This document shows positions 5,966 through 6,850 of a DNA stretch of 6,850 bases, in pieces; position 1 is the first letter of the stretch; every line of letters starts with the position of its first letter. Below the pieces are notes generated by a model, which ran no database searches, was not told the DNA's origin, and saw only the letters and a list, made by a program, of their open reading frames with translations. The stretch comes from Chloroflexota bacterium (GTDB taxonomy: Bacteria > Chloroflexota > Anaerolineae > B4-G1). The stretch lies in contig JAAEPW010000801.1 of assembly GCA_024232355.1 (NCBI GenBank), forward strand, positions 1 through 6,850. Direction: 5' to 3'. Made by a program: the position numbers and the translations under genes.

Positions 5966-6139
5966 ACCACAGCGCCGCTCCATTGGCGAGTTGCTCTATT
6001 GGTTATCATCCTTCCATTCAGGCAGGGATGACGTTTGGGTACCAACCCATTAGGATGCGGATAATTCAGCCACACCCCAGAGAACGACCAAACGGCTTCC
6101 AACACAGAAAAACGGCGTCCCAGCCCCAAAACTGGGCAC
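5966..6139. other. Non-coding gap between the protease gene and the transposase relic
   Basis: No gene is supported here. Short inverted repeats occur: TGGGT/ACCCA at 6036-6049 and CCCAG/CTGGG around 6119-6136. Neither is followed by a T-run, so I do not call a terminator. The bases near 6124-6139 (CCCCAAAACTGGGCAC) resemble the left end of the IS3 element (CCCCGAAAAAGTGGGCAC). Confidence 0.5.
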
Positions 6140-6813
6140 ATGGAAGTCACAGACGCCGCATTGGGTGTCTGGCTTGACGGACGCTACCAGGTGATCTACT
6201 TCGAGATGGTTGAGAAAGAGACGAAGGTCAGTTGGAAAAAGTTCTTCCGCGGTCTACTGGACAAGGGACTGGACAAGAGCCTAATCCAACTGGTGGTCAG
6301 CGATGGTCGCCCCGGTCTCCACACAGCCATTCGATCTGTTTTCCTGAAAACCGTCAAGCATCAACGCTGCATTTTTCACAAACTTAAAAACCTGGGCGAT
6401 AATCTGACCTACAAGAACCTGAAGATGGATCCAAATCTGTCCCGTCGTGAGTCACGTAAACAAGCCAAGAAAGCCCGGGCCTGTGGGCCATCTTACACGA
6501 TGCCGCGTACATTTACAGCGGCAGGGACACGGAGACCATCCGGCAACGCGTAACTGATTTCCGACGCAAGTGGGCACCTGTGGAACCAAAAGCCGTGCGG
6601 TGCTTTCTGAAGCACTTTAACCTGACCTTGAACTACTTGAGGGTACCCTTTCCCCACAAACAGATGATCAGCACAACCAATCTGTTGGAGCGATTCTTCC
6701 GCGAGTTTCGCAGTCGCTCTGACGAGATCGGCTGTTTTGCTTCACAGGGCCAGGCAGAGACACTGTTCTACTTGATCTTGCAGCGGGAAAAGGCCAAACA
6801 CGCTGTGGCTTGA
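6140..6813 (+). pseudogene. IS256/mutator-type transposase, 5'-truncated and frameshifted
   Basis: The two open pieces 6140-6553 and 6580-6813 belong to one decayed gene. The first contains the second catalytic aspartate in LVVSDGRPGL (codon 6302-6304) and the family motif QRCIFHKLKNL (C-x2-H). The second contains the catalytic glutamate in STTNLLERFFREFRSR (codon 6688-6690). The frame is lost at about 6479-6481: restoring one C in the run CGGGCC joins KARA to LWAILHDAAYIYSGRDTETI and leads without a stop into the second piece. With that repair the remnant is about 224 residues against roughly 400 for the family. It lacks the N-terminal DNA-binding part and the first catalytic aspartate. Similarity starts abruptly near 6146 (DAALGVWLDGRYQV). 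The ATG at 6140 has no Shine-Dalgarno and is not a real start. The product cannot be an active transposase. No terminal repeat is identified in the 37 bases after the stop. Confidence 0.85.
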
Positions 6814-6850
6814 GATAGCCCCGACTGGGGATGGGATCGGTGTGTCTGAA

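Noticed and set aside
5966..6049. Rho-independent terminator after the protease gene
   Set aside because: The hairpins here have stems of only four to five pairs and no following T-run.
6140..6553. An intact 137-residue gene
   Set aside because: The last 25 or so residues are out-of-frame sequence after a one-base loss. The real transposase frame continues from 6481 to 6813.
1..6850. A defence system, toxin-antitoxin pair or CRISPR array
   Set aside because: No matching genes, repeats or paired small frames are present. Apart from the secreted protease, the recognisable genes belong to mobile elements.

Overview
The window looks like an accessory segment of a bacterial chromosome, most likely from the phylum Chloroflexota (Anaerolineae/Roseiflexus-like). 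That placement is an inference. It rests on the large secreted multidomain protein, whose last residues (YLPLVLRNY) form a C-terminal tail I recall from many exported Chloroflexota proteins, and on its mix of FN3, clostripain and DUF11-like modules. No rRNA, tRNA, CRISPR array or riboswitch is visible.

Layout. Positions 1-24 look like the outer end of an IS3-type insertion sequence cut by the window edge. Positions 25-327 hold no intact gene. A minus-strand, very basic 122-residue reading frame (696-328) is probably a relic of a transposase or integrase N-terminus. Its start codon coincides with the 3-bp target duplication (CAT) of a complete IS3-family element at 697-1977. That element has imperfect terminal inverted repeats, a -10 box and Shine-Dalgarno sequence, orfA, orfB with an intact D-D-35-E triad, and an A_AAA_AAA_G slippery site for -1 frameshifting. 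The 121 bp between the element and the next gene were, before insertion, the shared upstream region of two divergent genes.

The main gene (2099-5965) encodes a 1288-residue exported protein. Its parts in order are a signal peptide, one orphan two-component-regulator-type propeller repeat, a proregion, a reprolysin-like (adamalysin-type) zinc metalloprotease, an FN3 domain, a complete clostripain-type (C11) cysteine protease, two tandem DUF11-like beta-sandwich repeats and the YLPLVLRNY tail. Two mechanistically unrelated proteases in one secreted chain is the most interesting content here.

Downstream, 5966-6139 is non-coding. From 6140 to 6813 lies a 5'-truncated, frameshifted IS256/mutator-type transposase relic. 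The protease gene is therefore a single cargo gene between transposon debris, and no operon partners are visible. Nothing links the IS genes to the protease functionally, except that the IS3 insertion may have changed expression of the protease and of the divergent frame.
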